This document shows positions 36,852 through 45,834 of a DNA stretch of 64,000 nucleotides, one piece after another. The translations under genes and the position numbers were made by a program. The stretch comes from SAR324 cluster bacterium (lineage in GTDB: Bacteria > SAR324 > NAC60-12): positions 1-64,000 of the forward strand of contig JACNJW010000019.1 in the NCBI GenBank assembly GCA_014382365.1, read 5' to 3'. Below the pieces are notes generated by a model. That model was not told where the DNA came from. It saw only the letters and a program-made list of their open reading frames with translations, and ran no database searches. How positions within the stretch are numbered: position 1 is the first letter of the stretch; each line of letters starts with the position of its first letter.

Positions 36852-38477
36852 TTAGAAGCGTCCATCGTAAACCTTTTCCGCAATTCTGCAAGCCAGTAAC
36901 GTAAATGTTTTGCGGTCAAATGCACCAGTCAGAGCATTTTCTAACTCTGAACGGTTGGAAATCAAATGTCCTATTCCCCCCAAAGCCTCCGCCACTGCAG
37001 GAAAGTCGGTTGCACCAAAATCAACGCCGAGATTCGCTAATTTTGACTTGCGCTGTTTAAGTTCAATTAAAGCCAAAGATTCATCGATAAAGACCACAAT
37101 TACGACCGGTAAATTCAAATCCCGCAAAGTAGCCAGCTCGCCTAACACCATTTCCATCCCAGCATCTCCGACAAAAGCTACTACTGGCCGCTCCGGTTCT
37201 GCAATTTGAAACCCCATTGCCAAAGGCACAGCGCAGCCCATTGTGCAAAGCGCAGATGATTGCAACAATCCCCGTGGCTCATAACACTCCCACATCTGAC
37301 TCAGCAAAATCCGGTGTGCTCCGCTGTCTGCGGTGATGACTCCATTTCGAGGCAAAACCTCCCGCACCGTTTCGATAACAGCTCCCGGCCCCCAATTTTC
37401 AGCTCCGGAAAAAACGGATTTTAGTTCTTTGCGAACTTTTTGCGGTTGCTCATTTTTCCAAACAGTTTTTTTGGAAACACCTTGACGCAGAGTTTTCAAA
37501 CCTTCACCAACATGACCGACAAAACTCAAATCGGCCTGATGCATATAATGCGTATTCGGCACGGCGCAAAACTCAATCACTTTGCACCGGACATTCCGGT
37601 TTCCGGATTGTCTCCAAGGATTACGCCAACCGGTGCGCATTTCAATCGGATCGTAACCAGCCAACAAAATCAAATCACTTTCCTGCACCAACGGCAATAA
37701 GTATTGATCGGCCAAAGGCGAAAGTCCGGCCCCGCCGAGTGCAAGCGGATCATCTTCCGGAAGCACGCCTTTTGCTTTGTAAGTCGTGATCAGGGGAATC
37801 CGGAAGTCCTGCACAAATTCCGCTACTGTTGTCATTGCCTTCTGATTCAAAACATCAACTCCGGCAATCATCAAAGGTCGTAGTGCTTCCTGAAGCCAGT
37901 TACGGGCAGCTTCCAAATCGACCCCATCAGCAGGTACGGCAGGCGATGGAGTGTTTCGGACTGTCATCTCGCAATCCGGCTGTGATTTCACTGCAACACT
38001 AATCGGCAGATCAACATGCACTGGTCCCGGCTGACCATCCAGTGCAATGGCAACCGCCTTGTCTATTGCAACACCAACTGCACCATCCACAATTTTTATA
38101 CTGCCTTTTGTAATTGGTTTCAGCAAGTCACCGTGATCAAAAACCTGATGCGTATAGGTCAGAGCTTCATCTGCATCTACACAACCGGTCAGGAAAATCA
38201 ACGGTACACGATCCTGATATGCATTGGCCACAACATTCACAGCATTGGCTACACCAGGACCAATCGTAGCCAGCAAAATTCCGGGTGCACCGTTTGCATG
38301 AAATCCACCTTCCGCCATAAATCCGGCGCAGTTTTCATGCTTGGTCAAAACAAAATCAATTCCTGAACTTTTCAGTCCTTCCATCAAAACTAAAACCTCT
38401 CCACCCGGAATTCCAAATGCTCTTCTACAACCAGCGTGGTAAAGTCTTTTCCCAATTATTTCTGCAGCATTTGCCAT
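36852..38477 (-). CDS. Thiamine pyrophosphate-dependent enzyme, acetolactate synthase-like
   Basis: TPP enzyme of 541 residues with AAAGGA before the ATG at 38477. Three domains: N-terminal pyrimidine domain with the activating Glu in FGIPGGEVLVLME, central domain, and C-terminal PP domain with GDAGMEMVLGELATLRDLNLPVVIVVF. The usual GDG...NN signature is changed: GDA, and the Asn pair is replaced by IDE, so metal binding may differ. There is no small subunit gene, so it is probably not the biosynthetic acetolactate synthase. Decarboxylases and lyases of 2-oxo acids are candidates. Confidence 0.82.
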   Translation of the reverse strand: MANAAEIIGKRLYHAGCRRAFGIPGGEVLVLMEGLKSSGIDFVLTKHENCAGFMAEGGFHANGAPGILLATIGPGVANAVNVVANAYQDRVPLIFLTGCVDADEALTYTHQVFDHGDLLKPITKGSIKIVDGAVGVAIDKAVAIALDGQPGPVHVDLPISVAVKSQPDCEMTVRNTPSPAVPADGVDLEAARNWLQEALRPLMIAGVDVLNQKAMTTVAEFVQDFRIPLITTYKAKGVLPEDDPLALGGAGLSPLADQYLLPLVQESDLILLAGYDPIEMRTGWRNPWRQSGNRNVRCKVIEFCAVPNTHYMHQADLSFVGHVGEGLKTLRQGVSKKTVWKNEQPQKVRKELKSVFSGAENWGPGAVIETVREVLPRNGVITADSGAHRILLSQMWECYEPRGLLQSSALCTMGCAVPLAMGFQIAEPERPVVAFVGDAGMEMVLGELATLRDLNLPVVIVVFIDESLALIELKQRKSKLANLGVDFGATDFPAVAEALGGIGHLISNRSELENALTGAFDRKTFTLLACRIAEKVYDGRF

Positions 38478-38561
38478 TAATTCCTTTCTATTTTCTTTAT
38501 AAATTGATGTGTGCTGCAAAACAAACCTCGTCCGCAGAACTGACTTGGAATGAGATAATGG

Positions 38562-39017
38562 TCAGAGTTTTAACTTGAAGCCCTCATGAGTCATTTCAAA
38601 TCCTAATCCTAAGTAAAATTTGAGAGCATTCGGCCTTTTCTTGTCTGAAGTAAGTTGCAGAATATCAACATTTTTCGTTTTTGCGTATTCTATCAGCCAC
38701 TCAAAAATTTGAGTACCTATACCCTGACTCCGATAATTTTTATGAATCCTTACCCCCTCCACCAAACAACGCCATGAACCTAAATGAGTTAAATACGGGA
38801 TAAAAGTTAATTGCAACATCCCAATTATTTCGTTGTCTATTTCAACAATCCTTAACTCATTGTTAGCATCAGAAGTAATATTTTGGAATGCACACAAATA
38901 AGATGGGTTTAAAGGAATGGAGACATCTTCACGCTGAGAGCCTAACTCATCATCTGCCAGCATATCGACCATAAACTGTAGATCTTCTTCTGTTGCTTCA
39001 CGATACTTTAGTTCCAA
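38562..39017 (-). CDS. GNAT family acetyltransferase
   Basis: A 151-residue acetyltransferase. Seen: YREATEEDLQFMVDMLADDELG, the core strands WRCLVEGVRIHKNYRSQGIGTQIFEWLIEYAK (acetyl-CoA loop RSQGIG) and LTSDKKRPNALKFYLGLGFEMTHEGFKL. I choose the TTG at 39017, because AGGAGG lies four bases upstream at 39022-39027; the longer frame to 39050 lacks support. The substrate is unknown. Confidence 0.85.
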   Translation of the reverse strand: MELKYREATEEDLQFMVDMLADDELGSQREDVSIPLNPSYLCAFQNITSDANNELRIVEIDNEIIGMLQLTFIPYLTHLGSWRCLVEGVRIHKNYRSQGIGTQIFEWLIEYAKTKNVDILQLTSDKKRPNALKFYLGLGFEMTHEGFKLKL

Positions 39018-39071
39018 TCGTCCTCCTAAAATTAAACTCGTACAGCACAAACTGAAAAATAAATTGTAAAA

Positions 39072-40271
39072 TTACGCACCTTTTTTAGCCAGTTTCAAAT
39101 GTCCGTCCCGTGTTTGCGGGAGTTTACGGTCAAGCAAAGCGGAAGCCACAACTGTGCGCAAAATACCCGCTGTACCCCCGCCGATGGTGAACATCCGTGC
39201 ATCCCGTACCATTCTCTCCAAAGGGAAATTTCGAGAATATCCGGCAGAACCAAAAATTTGCAGAGCGTCATTCGTAACTTTGATCGCCATTTCTGATGCA
39301 AAAATTTTGGCTTGCGCCGCCTCCAACATATCCGGAAAACCTTGTTCAGCACCTCCGAAAGCGGCTTTGCGGAGCAACAATCTTGCCGCTTCAAGTTGTG
39401 TGTGCATATCGCACAAAGTCCATTGCAAACCCTGAAATTCACAAATTGGACGACCGAATTGCTCACGCTGTTGAGAGTATTCCAGCGCCAATTCAAACGC
39501 TCCGGCAGCAATCCCCATGGCCACTGTTCCGGCACCAACTCGTTGACCGTTGTAGGCATTCATCAAGCCAGCAAATCCGCGTCGTAAACCTTCTGGCGGA
39601 ATGACAACCATATTTTCCGGTACTGCCAAATTTTCGCAAATAATTTCTGTTTCCGGAATTCCACGCAAGCCCATTGCAGGTTCTCGTGTCCCGATAATCA
39701 AACCATCTGCACCACGCAAAACAATAAATCCGGCAATACCTTGCGGCTCATTATTTTCAAAAACACGGGCAAAAATCAAATGAAATTTAGAAACTCCGCC
39801 GCCGGTAATCCAATGTTTTGTGCCGTTGAGAATGTAACAGTCGCCTTTGTGATCGGCGCGAGTCGTCATTTCGGAGGCCGCACTTCCGGCTCCGGGTTCG
39901 GTGATGCAAATTGCCGGTTTATCACCGCTCAAAACATGTTCCGCTGCTAATTTTTTTTGCATTTCAGAGCCGTATTTCAGCACCGCACCGACTGCTCCCA
40001 TATTGGCCTCGACTACAATCCGTGCCGAAACTCCGCAAGCTTTAGCGATTTCCTCAATCACCAAAACCACATCCAAATAAGACATTCCGGGGCCACCGTA
40101 TTCTTCCGGAATCGTCATGCCCATGAAGCCTTGTTTTGTCAACAGAGCAACATTTTCCCACGGATATTGTTCAGTACGATCAATTTCCGCAGCACAAGGA
40201 GCGATTTCTTTTTTGGCAAATTCCCTTGCGCTTGCTTGCAATTGTTTTTGAGTTTCAGTTAGTTCAAACAT
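39072..40271 (-). CDS. acd: Acyl-CoA dehydrogenase-fold protein, predicted 3-sulfinopropionyl-CoA desulfinase
   Basis: FAD protein of 399 residues with the complete acyl-CoA dehydrogenase fold (CITEPGAGSA, WITGGG, REQFGRP, QIFGSAGYSRNFPLERMVRDARM). Neither known position of the catalytic base is acidic: Gln242 (NGQRVG) and Gly363-365 (TIGGGTAGI) stand there. In the characterised 3-sulfinopropionyl-CoA desulfinase of Advenella mimigardefordensis these sites are Gln246 and Gly366, and Arg84 is essential; this protein has Arg84 (GVSARIVVEA). It would release sulfite and give propionyl-CoA. The CaiB-family CoA-transferase gene upstream could activate the substrate. AAGGATTT precedes the ATG. Confidence 0.78.
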   Translation of the reverse strand: MFELTETQKQLQASAREFAKKEIAPCAAEIDRTEQYPWENVALLTKQGFMGMTIPEEYGGPGMSYLDVVLVIEEIAKACGVSARIVVEANMGAVGAVLKYGSEMQKKLAAEHVLSGDKPAICITEPGAGSAASEMTTRADHKGDCYILNGTKHWITGGGVSKFHLIFARVFENNEPQGIAGFIVLRGADGLIIGTREPAMGLRGIPETEIICENLAVPENMVVIPPEGLRRGFAGLMNAYNGQRVGAGTVAMGIAAGAFELALEYSQQREQFGRPICEFQGLQWTLCDMHTQLEAARLLLRKAAFGGAEQGFPDMLEAAQAKIFASEMAIKVTNDALQIFGSAGYSRNFPLERMVRDARMFTIGGGTAGILRTVVASALLDRKLPQTRDGHLKLAKKGA

Positions 40272-40306
40272 AAATCCTTTTTTAAAAATAGTTAAGTTAT
40301 TAGTTC

Positions 40307-41017
40307 TTAAATTTCGCCTCTCAAATACATTTTCCGTCTGCTTTCCGGAATTCTCTCAATGGCATAGCGGAGCATCGTGCGGGGCATTTTTTGGTAATGT
40401 TCCTGCAAAAATTCTTCTTCGATTTCAAGCTCTCTTTTACCAACTTCGCGCAGCATCCAGCCGACTGCTTTGTGAATTAAATCCTCTTTGTCATTGAGCA
40501 ATATTTCCGCAATTTTGAGCGTCTCTTCAAAATCATCCTTGCGGATAAAATAAAAAGTTGCAATCATCGCAATCCGCCGTTCCCACAAGTTTTCAGATTT
40601 GACCAAACAATAAAGCGGCGACCTGTCTTTTTTATCCAAATAAGCACCAACAATTTGTCCGGCAGAAATATCAACAATGTCCCAATTGTTGATAAATTTT
40701 GTGTTTTTCAAGTACAAATTATAAATCTCTAATTTTCCTTCTTCGTCTGCTGTTTTGAAAAGTTGAACCATCATCAAAACTGCTAACAAACGTTCTTCAT
40801 GAAATTTTGAATGGAGTAATTTTCCTGTTTCATCAATAGAAATAGCGGAATATTTTTTAACCAATTTCCGCAAAACAGGAACCCGAATTCCTAAAAATAT
40901 ATCACCTTCTCCGTACTCATCTTTTCCGGTTTTAAAAAATTTTTGCGAATGTTCGGCAATATCATTGTTTGCTAATAATTTTAATTCTCTTTTAATATTA
41001 ACTACTTGATTAGCCAT
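40307..41017 (-). CDS. alkD: DNA alkylation repair protein, AlkD-like
   Basis: HEAT-like-repeat DNA glycosylase family protein, 236 residues. Seen: FLGIRVPVLRKLVKKY, the family block NNWDIVDISAGQIVGAYLDKKDRSPLYCLVKSENLWERRIAMIATFYFIRKDDFEETLKIAEILLNDKEDLIHKAVGWMLREVGKR and MPRTMLRYAIERIPESRRKMYL. It would excise alkylated purines. The ATG at 41017 is one base after the CoA-transferase stop. The longer frame to 41062 is not supported. Its place between two CoA enzymes is unexplained. Confidence 0.91.
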   Translation of the reverse strand: MANQVVNIKRELKLLANNDIAEHSQKFFKTGKDEYGEGDIFLGIRVPVLRKLVKKYSAISIDETGKLLHSKFHEERLLAVLMMVQLFKTADEEGKLEIYNLYLKNTKFINNWDIVDISAGQIVGAYLDKKDRSPLYCLVKSENLWERRIAMIATFYFIRKDDFEETLKIAEILLNDKEDLIHKAVGWMLREVGKRELEIEEEFLQEHYQKMPRTMLRYAIERIPESRRKMYLRGEI

Positions 41018-41018
41018 T

Positions 41019-42266
41019 TTAAATGATCCCCTTCTCAGACAATTCATTACATTCTTCCTCATCCATACCTAACAATTCCTCCAAAATTTCATCAGTGTGC
41101 TGGCCCAAAATCGGAGGTGCATGACGATAGCTGACCGGTGTTTCGGACATTTTCAGCGGACTGCCGATTAGACTCACATTTCCTTTGCCGGAAAGCGGGT
41201 GCTCCATAGAAATTTCCATTTTACGATGTTGAATCTGCGGATCATCAAAAACTTCTTTAATCGTGTTGACAGGTCCACATGGAACTTGTAGTTTCTCCAA
41301 TCCCTCCAGCCAGTACTGAGTTGAATTACGCTTGGTCAAATCATTAATCATTGGCGTTAATATTTTACGATTTTTTACTCGATCAGTGTTTATTTTAAAT
41401 CGTGGATCTTCTGGCAATTCCGGAGCGCCTGCAAATTCACAAAACTTATGGAACTGTGTATCATTGCCGACAGCTAAAACAAAAAAACTATCGCTCGTTT
41501 GAAAAACTTGATAAGGGACAATGTTGGGATGAGCGTTGCCGAGACGGTGTTGATCTTCACCGGAAGTTAAATAATTGGAACCGGAATTTATCAACCATGC
41601 TGCCTGTGAATCGAGGAGAGCCAAATCGATGTATTGACCACCTCCAGCTTCACCGGATTCCCTGACTTGATCTCTGTGACGAAGTGCTGCCAAAATGCTG
41701 ACCGCTGCATACATTCCGCACATCACATCCGCAATTCCGACTCCAACTTTCATCGGTGAACCGTCTGGTTCTCCGGTGACACTCATGATTCCTCCCATCG
41801 CCTGGATCATAAAATCGTAACCTAATAGATGGGACTTGGGACCTGTCTGTCCAAACCCGGAAATGGAACAATAAATCAATTCCGGAAAATCCCCTTTCAT
41901 TGCAGCATAATCCAAACCATATTTTTTCAGCCCGCCGACTTTGTAATTCTCGATCAGCACGTCACATTTTCCGGCCAGTTTGCGGATAATTTCCTGCCCC
42001 TCCGATTTGGTGATGTCCACCGTCAAAGAGCGTTTGTTACGGTTGGCGCACAAATAATATGCACTTTCGCTGGTGTCATTTCCGTCTGAATCCTTAACAT
42101 AGGGCGGCCCCCATTTTCGGGTATCGTCTCCGGATTCCGGTCGTTCGATTTTAATCACATCTGCCCCCAAATCCCCCAGAATTTGGGTACAGGTCGGACC
42201 GGCTAAAATCCGGCTCATGTCTAAAATTCGGAGACCATTTAGTGGGCCGGTGTTTTGAATTTTCAT
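41019..42266 (-). CDS. CaiB/BaiF family III CoA-transferase
   Basis: Family III CoA-transferase of 415 residues. Seen: MSRILAGPTCTQILGDLGADVIKIERPESGDDTRKWGPP, NRNKRSLTVDI, SISGFGQTGP, the catalytic aspartate in IDLALLDSQAAWL, and CGPVNTIKEVFDDPQIQHRKM. Family members move CoA between carboxylic acids. One (Act of Variovorax paradoxus) transfers CoA to 3-sulfinopropionate and its gene sits with the desulfinase gene, so the same substrate is inferred from the desulfinase-like gene two genes downstream. Other acids remain possible. Confidence 0.88.
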   Translation of the reverse strand: MKIQNTGPLNGLRILDMSRILAGPTCTQILGDLGADVIKIERPESGDDTRKWGPPYVKDSDGNDTSESAYYLCANRNKRSLTVDITKSEGQEIIRKLAGKCDVLIENYKVGGLKKYGLDYAAMKGDFPELIYCSISGFGQTGPKSHLLGYDFMIQAMGGIMSVTGEPDGSPMKVGVGIADVMCGMYAAVSILAALRHRDQVRESGEAGGGQYIDLALLDSQAAWLINSGSNYLTSGEDQHRLGNAHPNIVPYQVFQTSDSFFVLAVGNDTQFHKFCEFAGAPELPEDPRFKINTDRVKNRKILTPMINDLTKRNSTQYWLEGLEKLQVPCGPVNTIKEVFDDPQIQHRKMEISMEHPLSGKGNVSLIGSPLKMSETPVSYRHAPPILGQHTDEILEELLGMDEEECNELSEKGII

Positions 42267-42320
42267 ACGATAACTATTTTGTTTGTATGTCTTGCACTGA
42301 TTATTATTAGATATACTTTG

Positions 42321-42872
42321 TTAGTCATTATTTTCACGATTAGCCACTGCTGCATTGTGCCTTTCTTGAATACGTCTGGTTGCTTCAAAAAGGGGTTCAA
42401 GACCAATTTCTTTCCGCAGTCCTGCTACTTTTTCAGCATCTTCTATTGGTAGTGGATACGCAATACCGTTGTCGTCAATATCATGCTGTGTACCGTAGAT
42501 TTGCTGCTTTCCTGACATAGTGAGAACTCTATCTTGGAGATAGGCCAAATACCATCCTTCTGCCTCCCCCCGAGTTGATGCTTCTTTCAAAAGTGCTAAA
42601 CATTTATCCATGAAATCTTTGTCCAGCACCGCATGTTGAACAATTAACCAAGCAGCTTTAGAACCTTCTTTGCCGACCTTTTTAAAACCAGGCCACCCGT
42701 ACTGATCAATAATTTCTTTAATGCGAGCAGTGTTCTTTTCATGGACCGCCTTCATTCTGGGGTGATACTCTATAGTACCTAGTTCTCCGTTATCAATCAA
42801 TTCCTGCAAGACTTGTTGGTCTTCTTCTGACATTGACAGCAACTCATCTTTTAATGTTTGATTCAAGCACAT
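42321..42872 (-). CDS. DUF6624 family protein
   Basis: A 183-residue soluble protein. Seen: IDQYGWPGFKKVGKEGSKAAWLIVQHAVLDKDFMDKCLALLKEA, then YLAYLQDRVLTMSGKQQIYGTQ, the conserved blocks of DUF6624, a family with no known function. The ATG at 42872 has AAGGTGA upstream and is better than the TTG at 42893. It stands 54 bases upstream of the CoA-transferase gene on the same strand. Confidence 0.83.
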   Translation of the reverse strand: MCLNQTLKDELLSMSEEDQQVLQELIDNGELGTIEYHPRMKAVHEKNTARIKEIIDQYGWPGFKKVGKEGSKAAWLIVQHAVLDKDFMDKCLALLKEASTRGEAEGWYLAYLQDRVLTMSGKQQIYGTQHDIDDNGIAYPLPIEDAEKVAGLRKEIGLEPLFEATRRIQERHNAAVANRENND

Positions 42873-43126
42873 TATCACCTTGTTGGTTAACAAAATTTAT
42901 TTCATTGTTTTGAAACAAACTACTAAAATCATTAACGGAGAATAATCATGGGAAATACCATCAAAATTTTTCCCGATCCTGAAGAAGAATGAGATTAAAT
43001 TGGGCAGGTTAAGGGATTTTGCTGTTGTTCTTTTTTCGCTGAAAGTCCGGAGTGTTCTTTACTGGAACTCTGAATCACCATAAAACTCTGGTTTAAAATT
43101 GCCAACAAAAGATAGCAAAAGACTCC

Positions 43127-45736
43127 CTAAAGAACCTCTCTACGTTTGCGTTGTTGAATAACCACAAGCCCCAAGAGTGCTAATGCTGGAAAGTACATCC
43201 ATTGTTTGGCAGGACGATCTACCGGTATTTGAAGACTGAGGATTTCCCAGTCAAAATCAATTCCGGCTTTCTGCGCTAAACTGTCAAATGTCACCATATC
43301 TACAAATAATCTTTTATTTTCGCGACGCAATTCAAGTCCAGCCTGTTCCAATCGAGCTTTCCCGGGTGCAGATTTTCCCATTGGCAGAACAACCATTTTA
43401 CTGACGATATCTCCATCAATGCTCTCTCCTTCAACATGCAGGCGTATATCTGTATGAGGAGGAAGTTGCTCTACCATTTCAACAATCTTAATTGGTTGAA
43501 CAAGTTGACTTGAAGGATAAACCATTTCCCACCAGTAACCAGGTCGGAATAATGTGAAAGAAATCAATAAAAGTATGATCGTTTCCCACCAGCGACTTTT
43601 CACAAATAAATATCCCTGAGTCGCGGCGGCAAACAAAAGCATGGCAGTAATTGCTGTGAATATAGTCATCAATAGGTGCCACCAATTTTCAATACCAATC
43701 ATCAAAAGTTCGGTGTTGAAAATAAACAGAAAAGGTAGAATTGCCGTGCGAATATCATAAAGGAAACCTTGAATTCCGGTTTTAATCGGATCACTTTGCG
43801 CAATTGCAGCAGCGGCAAAAGCCGCCAAACCAACCGGCGGAGTATCATCTGCTAAAATTCCAAAATAAAACACAAACATGTGAACTGCAATCAATGGTAC
43901 TATCAAACCATTTTGTGCACCTAAAGTAACAATCACTGGTGCCATCAATGTAGAAACCACGATGTAATTTGCTGTAGTTGGCAAGCCCATGCCCAACACG
44001 AGACAAATGAATGCAGTAAAAAGCAACATCAACATCAAATTGCCTCCGGAAATAAACTCTACAAACTCAGTCATCACCAGACCGATTCCTGTAAGAGTGA
44101 CGGTGCCGACAATGATTCCTGCAGTTGCAGTTGCCACACCAATTCCAATCATGTTACGTGCACCAAAAATTAGACCGTCCATTAAATTCCGGAGACCACT
44201 GAAAAATTCATGTTCCAAGTCACCATTTTTTCGAAAATACACTTTCAATGGCCGTTGCGTTGCCAAAATGAATAACATGATCATTGTCGCCCAAAATGCA
44301 GCCAGTCCCGGTGAAAACCGCTCTACGATCAAGCACCAAATTAAAACAACAACCGGAAGCAAATAATACAATCCTGATTTTACAGTCGGGCCTGCTTCCG
44401 GAAGTTCAGTCAGTTCAAGATGATGCTCGTCAACTCCTAAATCTGGAAAGTTGATGGAATAACGTACAAGTGCAAAATATGCTGCCATTATCAAAACACC
44501 TGCAATCCAGGGTGAGGCATCTCCTGCAACAGATTTAACCCAACCAAAACCAAAATATATGATTCCAGAAAGAATGACCATACCGATCATCACCATCATA
44601 AATGTTACAATCTTTTGAAAGATTGTTGTAATCCTGCGGGGAGGAAGTCCTTTCAAGTCTGCTTTCAAAGCCTCGAGATGAACGATGTAAACCAACGCAA
44701 TATAAGAAATGACTGCAGGTAAGAAAGCATGTTTGATTACTTCTAAATATGAAATACCCACATATTCAATCATTAAAAATGCTGCGGCCCCCATGATCGG
44801 CGGCATTAGTTGTCCATTGGTAGAGGCAGCTACTTCAACTGCACCTGCTTTTTCTGCAGAAAAACCAACTTTTTTCATCAGTGGAATCGTAAAAGTACCA
44901 GTGATCACAACATTTGCAATTGAGGATCCGGAGATCATACCGTTCATGCCTGATGAAACAACTGCTGCTTTTGCAGGTCCACCGCGATAATGACCAAGTA
45001 AAGCAAATGCAACCTGGGTGAAATAATTTCCTGCACCCGCCTTTTCCAACAAAGCACCAAACAACACAAATAAATATATAAAACCGGTTGAAACACCCAG
45101 TCCGATACCAAATACTCCTTCCTGTGATAACCACATGTGCGACATCGCTTTATTGAACGAGGCCCCTTTCCAGGCAATTATATCAGGTGCATATTCTCCA
45201 AAAAATACATAGCTCAAAAACACCATAGCCACACACATCATTGGTAAACCAAGTGCTCTTCTGGTGGCTTCAAGTAAAAATACCAAACCAATTCCGGAAA
45301 AGATCAAATCCTGTGTGATGGGTAAACCCGGACGATCTGCTAATTCATTTGATAATACTGCAATGTAAAGCGCACATGAAGTTCCCAGCAAAGCAAATAT
45401 CCAATCTTGAATAGGAACTGTTGTTCGAGGTGAACGTTTGAGTGCAGGAAAGGCCACAAAAGCTAAAAATACTGCAAAACCTAAATGCGCCGAACGAGTA
45501 TGCGTACTGTTTAAAAGAGGTATAATATCGGACAGCATGTAAGGAAAAGGCGATGCAATCCAAAGTTGAAACAGTGACCAGGCTAGCGAAACTGAAACCA
45601 AAATCCAACCTGCAGTGGATGTTAACTTCCTTGCACCTGAATCAACTGTGGCCACCATCTCATCCAGCTTTTCCTGTAAATTTTGCTGGGAGTCGTTGAT
45701 TGCATCATCTTTTGGAGTAAGATCTGATGAATCCAT
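43127..45736 (-). CDS. TRAP transporter permease, fused 4TM/12TM subunits with DUF3394 tail
   Basis: Inner-membrane protein of 869 residues. The small DctQ-like and large DctM-like subunits are fused, as is normal for TAXI-type TRAP systems. Seen: about 17 or more hydrophobic helices, SSGMNGMISGSSIANVVITGTFTIPLMKK and GLPTTANYIVVSTLMAPVIVTLGAQNGLIVPLIAVHMFVFYFGILADDTPPVGLAAFAAAAIA, two typical blocks. The last ~120 residues form a soluble DUF3394 domain. The start is the ATG at 45736; the TTG at 45787 is less likely. The partner binding protein is encoded upstream. Confidence 0.93.
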   Translation of the reverse strand: MDSSDLTPKDDAINDSQQNLQEKLDEMVATVDSGARKLTSTAGWILVSVSLAWSLFQLWIASPFPYMLSDIIPLLNSTHTRSAHLGFAVFLAFVAFPALKRSPRTTVPIQDWIFALLGTSCALYIAVLSNELADRPGLPITQDLIFSGIGLVFLLEATRRALGLPMMCVAMVFLSYVFFGEYAPDIIAWKGASFNKAMSHMWLSQEGVFGIGLGVSTGFIYLFVLFGALLEKAGAGNYFTQVAFALLGHYRGGPAKAAVVSSGMNGMISGSSIANVVITGTFTIPLMKKVGFSAEKAGAVEVAASTNGQLMPPIMGAAAFLMIEYVGISYLEVIKHAFLPAVISYIALVYIVHLEALKADLKGLPPRRITTIFQKIVTFMMVMIGMVILSGIIYFGFGWVKSVAGDASPWIAGVLIMAAYFALVRYSINFPDLGVDEHHLELTELPEAGPTVKSGLYYLLPVVVLIWCLIVERFSPGLAAFWATMIMLFILATQRPLKVYFRKNGDLEHEFFSGLRNLMDGLIFGARNMIGIGVATATAGIIVGTVTLTGIGLVMTEFVEFISGGNLMLMLLFTAFICLVLGMGLPTTANYIVVSTLMAPVIVTLGAQNGLIVPLIAVHMFVFYFGILADDTPPVGLAAFAAAAIAQSDPIKTGIQGFLYDIRTAILPFLFIFNTELLMIGIENWWHLLMTIFTAITAMLLFAAATQGYLFVKSRWWETIILLLISFTLFRPGYWWEMVYPSSQLVQPIKIVEMVEQLPPHTDIRLHVEGESIDGDIVSKMVVLPMGKSAPGKARLEQAGLELRRENKRLFVDMVTFDSLAQKAGIDFDWEILSLQIPVDRPAKQWMYFPALALLGLVVIQQRKRREVL

Positions 45737-45834
45737 TTCAGTGTTATATATACTTTGGAGAAAAATATTGGAAAGAAAACAAGACAAGACCGGAAGCTGG
45801 TTTTACTACCGGTCTATGTCTCATTTTGGAAGGA

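Noticed and set aside
39072-40271. Isovaleryl-CoA or other ordinary acyl-CoA dehydrogenase
   Set aside because: Both alternative catalytic carboxylate positions are replaced (Gln242 and Gly363-365), so normal dehydrogenation is unlikely.
42948-42992. 14-codon frame MGNTIKIFPDPEEE with GGAG upstream
   Set aside because: It has a plausible ribosome-binding site, but it is too short and isolated to claim as a gene; it might be a remnant of a longer gene start.
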